From Gemmatimonadota bacterium (GTDB taxonomy: Bacteria > Gemmatimonadota > Gemmatimonadetes > Gemmatimonadales > GWC2-71-9): a stretch of DNA of 64,000 nucleotides. Location: NCBI GenBank assembly GCA_040388535.1, contig JAZKBR010000001.1, positions 269,764-333,763 on the forward strand, written 5' to 3'. This document shows positions 1 to 6,943 of the stretch, in pieces (position 1 is the stretch's first letter; the number at the start of each line of letters is the position of its first letter). Under the pieces are notes generated by a model. It was not told the origin of the DNA. It was given only the letters and a program-made list of their open reading frames with translations, and searched no databases. A program made the translations under genes and the position numbers.

Positions 1-477
1 GGCCAGGACATCCTCGACGACGCCGTTGAAATCGGAGAACGGCCCCTCGGTGATCTCGACCGCCTGCCCGACGAGGAATGGAATCTCCTCTTTCGGCGCA
101 GCATCAGCTTCCGCCTCGGACTTGCCGAGGAGTCGGGCGACTTCGTCATCACGCAGCGGTAACGGGGCCTTGCTGGTCCCGACGAACTTGATCACGCCCT
201 GGATCGAGTTGACCACATGCTGCGCTTCCTGACTCATCCCCATCTGCACGATCACGTAGCCGGGGAACAGCTTCCGCTCGACCGTGACCTTCTTGCCGTT
301 CTTGATCTCGACGACATCCTGCGTCGGGACCAGCGCCTGGGCGACCAGCTTCTGCCCTTCCGGGCGCGGGTCGTCCTGGATCCGTCGTTCGAGCAGCGAG
401 CGCACCTTGTTCTCGTGCCCCGCCGTCGTCTGGATCGCGTACCAGCGATACTCCCCGCCCACTACCGGACTCGTCAT
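1..477 (-). CDS. nusG: Transcription termination/antitermination protein NusG (partial, 3' end beyond window)
   Basis: NusG binds RNA polymerase, modulates pausing and Rho termination, and links transcription to translation. The 159 visible residues begin with the NGN domain (YRWYAIQTTAGHENKV near residues 10-25, then the LFPGYVIVQM core strand and a GVIKFVG segment). They end just inside the KOW domain (FLVGQAVEITEGPFSDFNG). The C-terminus lies beyond base 1. The ATG at 477 overlaps the secE stop as ATGA, so translation is probably coupled. Position after tuf and secE is the classical bacterial order. The spacer between the NGN and KOW parts is acidic and alanine-rich. Identification is secure. 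Confidence 0.95.
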   Translation of the reverse strand, partial: MTSPVVGGEYRWYAIQTTAGHENKVRSLLERRIQDDPRPEGQKLVAQALVPTQDVVEIKNGKKVTVERKLFPGYVIVQMGMSQEAQHVVNSIQGVIKFVGTSKAPLPLRDDEVARLLGKSEAEADAAPKEEIPFLVGQAVEITEGPFSDFNGVVEDVLA

Positions 478-716
478 CGCGCCAACAGGGCGACGCCGTC
501 GACCAGCAGCTTCTGGAGCAGCCAGTCGAGCACGCCGATGGCGACGCCGAGCATCAGCGAGCCGATGATGACCGCACGCGTCGCCTTGATCAGCTCCGGC
601 TTCGGCGGCCAGCTGACCTTGTCCATCTCGGCGCGCGCTTCGACGAGGAATTCCCGCGTCGCCGCGAGCTTGCCCGCCTTCGGTGCCACCAGTTCGGTTC
701 CGGCCTGCTCAGTCAT
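474..716 (-). CDS. secE: Preprotein translocase subunit SecE
   Basis: SecE is the small essential subunit that clamps SecY in the inner-membrane translocon. The 80-residue protein has the short single-helix form: a charged amphipathic stretch with the family hallmark EMDKVSWPPKPELIKATRAV (about residues 29-48), then one transmembrane segment (about 49-70). A poorly conserved N-terminal tail precedes these. GAGAGG lies seven bases upstream of the ATG at 716. The stop overlaps the nusG start. Upstream is a 150-bp gap to tuf that contains a palindromic repeat instead of the rpmG or tRNA-Trp genes found there in some bacteria. Confidence 0.93.
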   Translation of the reverse strand: MTEQAGTELVAPKAGKLAATREFLVEARAEMDKVSWPPKPELIKATRAVIIGSLMLGVAIGVLDWLLQKLLVDGVALLAR

Positions 717-738
717 TCGTCGTCCTCTCGCTAGCCTC

Positions 739-836
739 GGTGGTGCCGCCCTGGGGCGGCACCGGTATTCGCTGCGTAACTACGTCCTTGTGCTCGACCG
801 ACGGTGAGACCGGTGCGGCGCAAGCGCGGCACGACC
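739..836. repeat. 98-bp nested-palindrome element, copy A
   Basis: The element starts with GGTGGTGCCGCC and ends with a degenerate inverse, GCGGCACGACC. Its left part is a perfect 10-bp inverted repeat (742-751 against 754-763). Its right part is another GC hairpin, GTGCGGCGCAAGCGCGGCAC. Copy B at 49282-49378, read on the opposite strand, aligns over the whole length, best at both ends and in the GAGACCGGTGC block. It fills most of the gap between tuf and secE and carries no gene. Confidence 0.75.
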
Positions 837-845
837 TCAAATCGA

Positions 846-865
846 GCGTCGCGCAAGCGCGACGC
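846..865 (-). terminator. Stem-loop immediately after tuf
   Basis: GCGTCGCG and CGCGACGC form a perfect 8-bp stem around a CTTG tetraloop, starting at the base after the tuf stop codon. No run of T follows on the minus strand, so it may be an imperfect terminator, a processing site or a 3'-end stabiliser, allowing read-through into secE-nusG. Confidence 0.5.
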
Positions 866-2068
<1,203 letters not shown>

Positions 2069-2110
2069 TTTTTCAAATCTCCGCTACTGCGTGGTGATCT
2101 TCGTCGTTAT

Positions 2111-2130
2111 GGGCGCAGCATGCTGCGCCC
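2111..2130. repeat. Perfect 20-bp palindrome in the tuf leader
   Basis: GGGCGCAGCA is followed directly by its exact complement TGCTGCGCCC, about 40 bases upstream of the tuf start. In RNA it would form a strong hairpin in the tRNA-tuf spacer. It could be a tRNA/mRNA processing signal, an attenuating hairpin or a protein site; the sequence does not decide between these. Confidence 0.5.
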
Positions 2131-2284
2131 CTGCTACGTCATTCCGAATCGCGTCATCAACATCTCGTTGACACAACGCGCCGGGCACGCGGAAACTGTC
2201 CGCCGGCCCGGCGTGGTTGGACGCCGCTGCGTCCGATACTTCAACAACGTGGTCGGTGGACTGGCCACGCGACCGGGCTCTCAG

Positions 2285-2357
2285 AGCTCGCGATCGGGAT
2301 TGAACCGATGACCTCATCCTTACCAAGGATGTGCTCTACCAACTGAGCTACGCGAGC
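2285..2357 (-). tRNA. tRNA-Thr (anticodon GGT)
   Basis: A complete cloverleaf reads on the minus strand. The acceptor stem is GCTCGCG with CGCGAGC, the D arm is AGCTCAGTTGGTAGAGC, the anticodon loop TTGGTAA carries GGT and the T arm contains GGTTCAATCCC. No CCA is encoded. It is the last of four tRNAs before tuf and reads ACC/ACT codons. Confidence 0.95.
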
Positions 2358-2366
2358 AACCCACAG

Positions 2367-2439
2367 AGCGGGCGACGAGACTCGAACTCGCGACCCTCAG
2401 CTTGGAAGGCTGATGCTCTACCAACTGAGCTACACCCGC
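2367..2439 (-). tRNA. tRNA-Gly (anticodon TCC)
   Basis: The minus strand folds into a cloverleaf with acceptor stem GCGGGTG/CGCCCGC (one G-T pair), D arm AGCTCAGTTGGTAGAGC, anticodon loop CTTCCAA (anticodon TCC) and a T arm with GAGTTCGAGTCTC. It decodes GGA/GGG. It lies nine bases from the following tRNA-Thr, consistent with one processed transcript. Confidence 0.95.
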
Positions 2440-2472
2440 AATCCCGCGTTGCCTTCTTCCGCCTTCAAACCA

Positions 2473-2556
2473 TGGTGGGGGTAGGATTCGAACCTACGTA
2501 GGGCGTAGCCCGGCAGATTTACAGTCTGCTGCCATTAGCCACTCGGCCACCCCACC
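2473..2556 (-). tRNA. tRNA-Tyr (anticodon GTA)
   Basis: This is a class II tRNA of 84 bases. The acceptor stem is GGTGGGG/CCCCACC, the anticodon loop CTGTAAA carries GTA, there is a long variable arm, and the T arm contains GGTTCGAATCC. A3' discriminator A is present and CCA is not encoded. Its place between tRNA-Thr(TGT) and tRNA-Gly(TCC) matches the tuf-linked tRNA cluster of E. coli. Confidence 0.95.
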
Positions 2557-2594
2557 GCGTTCTGCCCTTCCGAGCCACGTCACCTGCTCACTGG

Positions 2595-2668
2595 AGCTGA
2601 CGGCGGGAATCGAACCCACAACCGCCTGATTACAAATCAGGTGCTCTACCAGATTGAGCTACGTCAGC
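2595..2668 (-). tRNA. tRNA-Thr (anticodon TGT)
   Basis: The cloverleaf on the minus strand has acceptor stem GCTGACG/CGTCAGC, anticodon loop TTTGTAA (TGT) and a T arm with GGTTCGATTCC. It is the first gene of the tRNA-tuf transcript, about 20-25 bases from the predicted transcription start. It decodes ACA/ACG. Confidence 0.95.
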
Positions 2669-2697
2669 CAAAAAGCCCGGTCCCCCGGCAGACACCC

Positions 2698-2726
2698 AAG
2701 TTACTGGAGGCTCAAGTCAGCGTCAA
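2698..2726 (-). promoter_or_regulatory. Sigma70-type promoter of the tRNA-tuf-secE-nusG operon
   Basis: On the minus strand TTGACG (2726-2721) is followed after exactly 17 bases by TAACTT (2703-2698). The tRNA-Thr(TGT) gene starts 30 bases further on. No other gene could use this promoter, and stable-RNA operons normally have strong sites like this. Confidence 0.7.
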
Positions 2727-2748
2727 CGGGGGAGTTACGGCGGGAAAA

Positions 2749-2906
2749 GGGTGATGGGTCACGGGTCATGGGGAAGGAGGGGCCGCGCTGTCATCCTGAG
2801 CGGAGCCCGCGAAGCGGGCGAAGTCGAGGGAGCCTGAACTCCGCCCCCTCGCTTCGCTCAGGGTGACACAACGACCCCCTTCCCCGTGACCCATCACCCA
2901 TCACCC
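2749..2906. repeat. Heptamer inverted-arm element with hairpin core, locus 1
   Basis: The left arm is four tandem heptamers (GGGTGAT, GGGTCAC, GGGTCAT, GGGGAAG; 2749-2776). The right arm is the inverse set (2879-2906). Between them is a core whose ends are inverted: TGTCATCCTGAGCG at 2789-2802 and CGCTCAGGGTGACA at 2855-2868. A smaller hairpin, GCCCGC-GAA-GCGGGC, lies inside. The element sits against the 3' end of cysS. The core aligns closely with the one at 38859-38937 in the opposite orientation. Confidence 0.75.
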
Positions 2907-2915
2907 TTTCGCGCT

Positions 2916-4400
2916 TCAACTCCTCACCAGTCCCGCGCTTCCATCACGATTATCACGCGTTTCCCACCCATTTTGGGCCAAAAGTGCCCGAATTCGATCA
3001 GATTCGGCGAAATTCTTCGATTTCTTTGCCGCCAGTCGCCGCCCGGCCCACGCCATCGCCCAGCTTTCCGCGGCGGCCGGGTCAGCGGGAGGCGCGTCGG
3101 CCAGGTCGCCCTCGTCCGCCGTGGCCTCGATCCGGGCCGAGCCGACCTGATTCGGCAGGACCTGAAGTACCCCGGTCGCCCGCTCCCAGGCCGAGCGGAA
3201 GCCGGCGGTCGGTTCGGCCCCGCTGTCGAGGAGCCGGTTCCCCTCCCGTGCCGCCTCGAAAAGGGCGGCCAGGGCCCGCGGCGCGTTGAGGTCGTCATCC
3301 ATCGCGGCGGTAAAGTCATCGTGGAGGCGTTCGCCCGCCCGCTCGAACTCGGCGCTCGCCCCGTTGGGCACCACGGCCAGGCGCCCGGCAAACTCCCCGA
3401 GACGGCGCGACCCTTCCTTCGCCGCGTCGAGCGCCTGATCGGTGAAGTCGAGTGCCTGACGATAGTGCGTCGTCGCGAAGAGCGTCCGCACCGTCCCGGC
3501 GTCGACCCGTTCCTCGCGGAGGTCGCGTGCCGTGAGGATGTTCCCGAAGCGCTTGGACATCTTGGTCCCCGACATCGTCAGGAACTCGCCGTGCATCCAG
3601 ACCCGCGCGAAATCGCGCTGCCCGGTGTGGGCGCAGCTCTGGGCGATCTCATCCTCGTGATGCGGGAAGATCAGGTCGACCGCGCCGGCGTGAATATCGA
3701 GCACGTTGGTGCCGAGCTGCTTGTCGATCAGGTCGAGCGCCATCGCGGAGCACTCGAGGTGCCATCCCGGGCGGCCGCGGCCGAACGGTGTATCCCACGC
3801 GGCGCTCACCGCCTCGTCTTCGGGACGCACCGCCTTCCAGAGCACGAAGTCGCGGGCATCTTCCTTGGCGTACTCGTCGGCGCTGACTCGGCCGCTCGCA
3901 CCGGTCTGCAGTTCGCGCATATCGAGATGCGAAAGCTTGCCGTAGTCGGGAAAGCGTTCGATCGAGAAGTAGACCGAGCCGTCATCGCCCTTGTAGGCGT
4001 TGCCCTTTTCCAGCAGCGACTCGACCAGCGCGATCTGTTGCGCGATGTAGTCGGTCGCCCGCGGATAGGCCTGCGCCGACAGGATGCGCAGATAGTCGCG
4101 ATCGGCGAAGAACGCCTCGATGTACGGGATCGCCAGCTCGCCGATGGAGATCCCCTTGGCGCCGGCCCCCTTGATCATCTTGTCGTCAACGTCGGTGAGG
4201 TTCATCACGTGGAAGACGTCGTAGCCACTCGCCATCAACCAGCGCCGCAGCATGTCCTCGAAGAGGAAGGTGCGGAAATTCCCGATATGCGCGTAGTTGT
4301 AGACCGTGGGGCCGCAGGTGTAGAGCGACACGTGCGGGGCGTTGAGCGCGACGAACTCGTCGGTCGAGCGCGTCATCGTATTATAGAGTCGCAGTGTCAT
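2916..4400 (-). CDS. cysS: Cysteinyl-tRNA synthetase
   Basis: This class I synthetase charges tRNA-Cys. The 494-residue protein has the normal family length. The zinc/cysteine pocket begins with CGPTVYN, the HIGH motif follows as YAHIGNFRTF, a second zinc Cys is in the WHLECSAMA region, and the KMSKS motif is TKMSKRFGN. The C-terminal helical domain ends in the ISPNLIEFG-like cysteinyl-domain region. The frame is open to 4571, but the family N-terminus MTLRLYNTMTRS begins at 4400. That ATG overlaps the stop of the upstream channel gene as ATGA, so 4400 is chosen as the start. Confidence 0.95.
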   Translation of the reverse strand: MTLRLYNTMTRSTDEFVALNAPHVSLYTCGPTVYNYAHIGNFRTFLFEDMLRRWLMASGYDVFHVMNLTDVDDKMIKGAGAKGISIGELAIPYIEAFFADRDYLRILSAQAYPRATDYIAQQIALVESLLEKGNAYKGDDGSVYFSIERFPDYGKLSHLDMRELQTGASGRVSADEYAKEDARDFVLWKAVRPEDEAVSAAWDTPFGRGRPGWHLECSAMALDLIDKQLGTNVLDIHAGAVDLIFPHHEDEIAQSCAHTGQRDFARVWMHGEFLTMSGTKMSKRFGNILTARDLREERVDAGTVRTLFATTHYRQALDFTDQALDAAKEGSRRLGEFAGRLAVVPNGASAEFERAGERLHDDFTAAMDDDLNAPRALAALFEAAREGNRLLDSGAEPTAGFRSAWERATGVLQVLPNQVGSARIEATADEGDLADAPPADPAAAESWAMAWAGRRLAAKKSKNFAESDRIRALLAQNGWETRDNRDGSAGLVRS

Positions 4401-5395
4401 GCCCCACCTGCCGCTGCAATGTCTGTCGCAATGTCGTCGCCGCCCGTCGGCGCGCTGCTCCCCGGCCCGCTGTGCTTCACGTGCACCATCCGCTGGGGAT
4501 ACGGAATGTCGATCCCTTCGTGATCGAGCCGCACCTTGATCCGGCGGCGGAACTCGCGCGCGACTTCCCACTGCATCCCCGGCTGCGTGCGCAGCATCAC
4601 CCGGATCGACACCGCGTTGTCGCCGAGCGACTGCACGCCAACCACCTCGGGTGGTTGATCGAACTTGACGCCGTGCACCGTGTCGGCTCCGAGCTTTGCC
4701 GCCTCATCGCGGATAATGTCGAGCGCGAGATCGACATCGGCATCGTAGCCAATGGCTACATCGACCACGGCTCGCGACCAGCCGCGAGTCTTGTTGGTGG
4801 CCGTGGTGATCTGGCCGTTAGGAATGATGTGCACCGCGCCATCGATGTCGCGCAGCATTACCACGCGCAGCGTCATCCGTTCGACGGTACCGGTCTTGCC
4901 TGCTGCCTCGATCACATCGCCCACGGCGAACTGGTTCTCGATCAGGATGAATGTTCCCGCAATCACATCCTTCACCAGCGACTGCGCCCCGAACGAGAAG
5001 GCGAGGCCAAGGATACCGGCACCCGCGAGCAACGGGGTGATATCAATGAAGAGGCGCAGGGTGAGCAGCAGGCCGAAGATCAGGATCAGGACCTTGCCGA
5101 CACTCCGGAGTAGCTGAGCGACGGTCTGGGCGCGCTTCTCCTGATACGACAGCCGCGAGTCATCGCCATCATCGGCGTGGATCACGATCCGTCGGGCAAT
5201 CAGCTTCACCAGCTGCCACGTCCCGTAGGCGAGCGCCCAGATGAGCACGAAACCGAGCGCCGTCGAACGCGCCTTGACGAGGTCGGCGCCGAAGAGGCGG
5301 AGGAATCGTTCGACCGAATCCTGAATATCGAGGAGCGAGCTGCCGAGGAGAGCCTTCATGGCTGGCAACTTGGGGGAGGTTGCGGGGTGGGTCAA
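4397..5395 (-). CDS. Small-conductance mechanosensitive channel, MscS family
   Basis: This inner-membrane channel should open under membrane tension on osmotic downshock. The 332 residues contain hydrophobic segments at about 45-65 and 100-125. The pore-lining helix typical of MscS follows (GAGILGLAFSFGAQSLVKDV), then the beta domain (FILIENQFAVGDVIE, VHIIPNGQI) and the C-terminal alpha/beta domain (GIDIPYPQRMVH). An alternative start is the ATG twelve codons in, at 5359 (MKALLGSS). It lies between a MazF-like gene (10-base gap) and cysS (4-base overlap), suggesting a shared transcript. Which MscS subgroup it belongs to is not clear. Confidence 0.9.
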   Translation of the reverse strand: MTHPATSPKLPAMKALLGSSLLDIQDSVERFLRLFGADLVKARSTALGFVLIWALAYGTWQLVKLIARRIVIHADDGDDSRLSYQEKRAQTVAQLLRSVGKVLILIFGLLLTLRLFIDITPLLAGAGILGLAFSFGAQSLVKDVIAGTFILIENQFAVGDVIEAAGKTGTVERMTLRVVMLRDIDGAVHIIPNGQITTATNKTRGWSRAVVDVAIGYDADVDLALDIIRDEAAKLGADTVHGVKFDQPPEVVGVQSLGDNAVSIRVMLRTQPGMQWEVAREFRRRIKVRLDHEGIDIPYPQRMVHVKHSGPGSSAPTGGDDIATDIAAAGGA

Positions 5396-5405
5396 CTCTG
5401 CTGGG

Positions 5406-5747
5406 TCAGGGGGTGAACATCTCCTGGAGCACCTCCAGCACGTTCCTCTGCACCGCCGGCGTCAGTTTGCCGAGTGGGCGAATCAGACGAGTCCGGTCGA
5501 CCGATCTCAGGTGGTCAAGTAGTACTCTGCCGGCCTTCCCCTGGAAGCGGCATTCTACTCGGAATGGGGCGGGGCGGGTCCCACTCGTGAGCGGGGCGAT
5601 GATCACCAGACGACTCTGCCCGTGCATCTCGTCCGGCGACACGATCAGCGCGGGTCGAGTCTTCCTGATCTCGTGCCCGTGCGTTTCGCCGAGCGCGACG
5701 AGGTAGACCTCGCCACGCCGGGGGTCGGGGCGGTTTACCACACCCAA
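5406..5747 (-). CDS. MazF/PemK-type mRNA interferase toxin
   Basis: Proteins of this family cut single-stranded mRNA at short sequences. The 113-residue protein has the family signature: an N-terminal PRRGEVYLVAL strand, KTRPALIVSPDE, APLTSGTRP and VLLDHLRSVDRTRL, with the Arg of RPALIVS and the Thr/Ser of LTSG in expected active-site positions. The frame opens at TTG (5747), overlapping the antitoxin end by 13 bases. A GTG at 5741 is an alternative that starts MVNRPDPRRGEV. The gene follows its antitoxin directly, the normal order. Activity cannot be judged from sequence. Confidence 0.85.
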   Translation of the reverse strand: MGVVNRPDPRRGEVYLVALGETHGHEIRKTRPALIVSPDEMHGQSRLVIIAPLTSGTRPAPFRVECRFQGKAGRVLLDHLRSVDRTRLIRPLGKLTPAVQRNVLEVLQEMFTP

Positions 5748-5983
5748 TCCTCGTCGTCGCTCTCGTTGTTGAAGTAGGGCCAGACCGGTCCGTCATCTCC
5801 GGACTCAGCGAGAGCCTTCGCCGCCTCGGCCCACCCTTCCCGCACCCGCTTGACGCGCCGGATCACCAGCTCGCCATCGCGCACCTCAATATCGACCTCA
5901 TCGCCGAGACCGGCTGCTTCGATCAATGGCTTCGGCAGCCGGATCCCGCGGGAATTCCCGATCCGGATCAGCTTGGCCTTCAT
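5735..5983 (-). CDS. MazE-like antitoxin with SpoVT/AbrB domain
   Basis: This antitoxin should bind DNA as a swapped-hairpin dimer and neutralise the MazF-like partner with its C-terminal tail. The 82 residues start MKAKLIRIGNSRGIRLPKPL, the typical AbrB fold, with VDIEVRDGELVIRR closing the barrel. An acidic, aromatic tail (WPYFNNESDDEDW) is the likely toxin-binding part. The frame extends nine codons upstream, but the conserved N-terminus and GGGATG upstream favour ATG 5983. The stop TAA lies inside the toxin start region, so the two are translationally coupled. An inverted repeat upstream may be the autoregulatory operator. Confidence 0.85.
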   Translation of the reverse strand: MKAKLIRIGNSRGIRLPKPLIEAAGLGDEVDIEVRDGELVIRRVKRVREGWAEAAKALAESGDDGPVWPYFNNESDDEDWVW

Positions 5984-5999
5984 TGCGACATCCCTGAGA

Positions 6000-6024
6000 G
6001 AGGTAGTCACAATGTAATTACCTC
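6000..6024. promoter_or_regulatory. Candidate mazEF operator
   Basis: GAGGTA and TACCTC form an inverted repeat around 13 A/T-rich bases, 17-41 bases upstream of the mazE-like start. Antitoxins of this kind usually repress their own promoter at such a site. The A/T-rich centre contains TACATT on the minus strand, a possible -10, but no good -35 is seen. Confidence 0.4.
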
Positions 6025-6037
6025 GGAACGCCGCGGG

Positions 6038-6235
6038 CTAGGCATCGATCACCCGCGATTTCCGGATCGCCACTCCCTCGGCCAGCAGCGTCGCGAGCGC
6101 TTCCTCCACGGTGATGTCGACCAGGGGCACCGCGGCCCGGCCATCGGGGAGTGGCAGCAGCACCAGTGGGGCGATGCGGGGAGTAACCGGAGCGGACACG
6201 GCGAGTTCGAGGAGGAGGAGTCGGCGGCGAGACAT
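6038..6235 (-). CDS. Possible small hypothetical protein
   Basis: A 65-residue frame, MSRRRLLLLELAVSAP at the start and AIRKSRVIDA at the end, lies between a terminator hairpin and the mazEF operator. It has a short basic N-terminus and a hydrophobic middle but no recognisable domain. There is no clear ribosome-binding site before the ATG at 6235, and the frame begins only 14 bases after the hairpin. It may not be translated. It is listed because nothing else occupies this stretch. Confidence 0.25.
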   Translation of the reverse strand: MSRRRLLLLELAVSAPVTPRIAPLVLLPLPDGRAAVPLVDITVEEALATLLAEGVAIRKSRVIDA

Positions 6236-6248
6236 GAAGCAACGGAAA

Positions 6249-6280
6249 CGCCCCGACGAGTGCGATGACTCGTCGGGGCG
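6249..6280 (-). terminator. Intrinsic-type terminator hairpin
   Basis: CGCCCCGACGAG and CTCGTCGGGGCG form a perfect 12-bp stem with an 8-base loop. On the minus strand it lies 28 bases after the stop of the 6308-6811 gene and is followed by TTTCC. The stem is strong but the T-run is short. Confidence 0.7.
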
Positions 6281-6307
6281 CCGCCGCGGGGAACCAGTAA
6301 ACGCGAG

Positions 6308-6811
6308 TCAGGGTCGCGGTGCGGCTTCTCCCGGTATCGGCGCCTGGTCGGTGGTCACGGTGAGGCCGAACTCGTCGTGACGAATTTTGCCGCCTTCCCA
6401 GCCGGCCCAGCCGAGGATGCCGGCGGTGACGACGAGACCGAGAAGCACGCCGTAGGTCGCGGTGCGGTGTGGTGGCTTGCCACCGCGCGCCATCACCAGC
6501 ACGGCGAGGGCGAGGACGCCCGTGGCAATCGCCGCGATCTCGGCCTTCTCGGCGACTTCTTCGTGCTCGTGGATTCGTTCACGCGAGACCCAGGCATACT
6601 TGGCGTCCTTGACCTCGTCTTCGGCCTTGCCGCCGGTGAGGTCAACGACCCAGGTCGCCGCGCCCATTACGACGGTAGCGAGGAGGGCGAGGCGAACCAT
6701 CGCCTCGTTGAGCCTGGCGAGGCCCCAGAGAAGCAGGATGGCGACCATCGGCACGCCGATGATCGGGATGTGATTGAGGAGGACGTGCCAGTGGGCGGCG
6801 TTGATCATCAT
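6308..6811 (-). CDS. Four-helix integral membrane protein of unknown function
   Basis: The 167-residue protein starts MMINAAHWHVLLNHIPIIG. It has about four transmembrane segments (near residues 10-30, 38-58, 90-110 and 120-140), with a charged loop between the second and third (GGKAEDEVKDAKY, then RERIHEHEEVAEKAE). The N-terminal HxHxLLNHxPI arrangement of histidines in a membrane helix resembles uncharacterised DUF2231-type or haem-associated membrane proteins, but no function can be assigned. The frame is open to 6892; the start is placed at 6811 because the conserved-looking HWHVLLNH segment follows it. A strong hairpin lies after the stop. Confidence 0.65.
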   Translation of the reverse strand: MMINAAHWHVLLNHIPIIGVPMVAILLLWGLARLNEAMVRLALLATVVMGAATWVVDLTGGKAEDEVKDAKYAWVSRERIHEHEEVAEKAEIAAIATGVLALAVLVMARGGKPPHRTATYGVLLGLVVTAGILGWAGWEGGKIRHDEFGLTVTTDQAPIPGEAAPRP

Positions 6812-6943
6812 TGGACGGTCCGGTAAGAGGGACGGGTTCGGGGCTAATGCAACGCTATTTCTGAACAGGACGCTGCCGAACGAGGGTAGCACACGATGAG
6901 TGAAGAAACAGGAGCACTTGGCATGAAGACTCCTTTGCTGACG

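Noticed and set aside
739-836. Possible rpmG or tRNA-Trp gene between tuf and secE
   Set aside because: Translation of both strands shows no CxxC-type L33 sequence and no cloverleaf; the stretch is the palindromic element.
6844-6924. 26-codon minus-strand frame with AGGAG before its ATG, between the third GWxTD-like gene and the 6308-6811 gene
   Set aside because: No recognisable pattern in the peptide, no stem-loops around it and no downstream biosynthetic gene; probably chance, although the ribosome-binding site is good.
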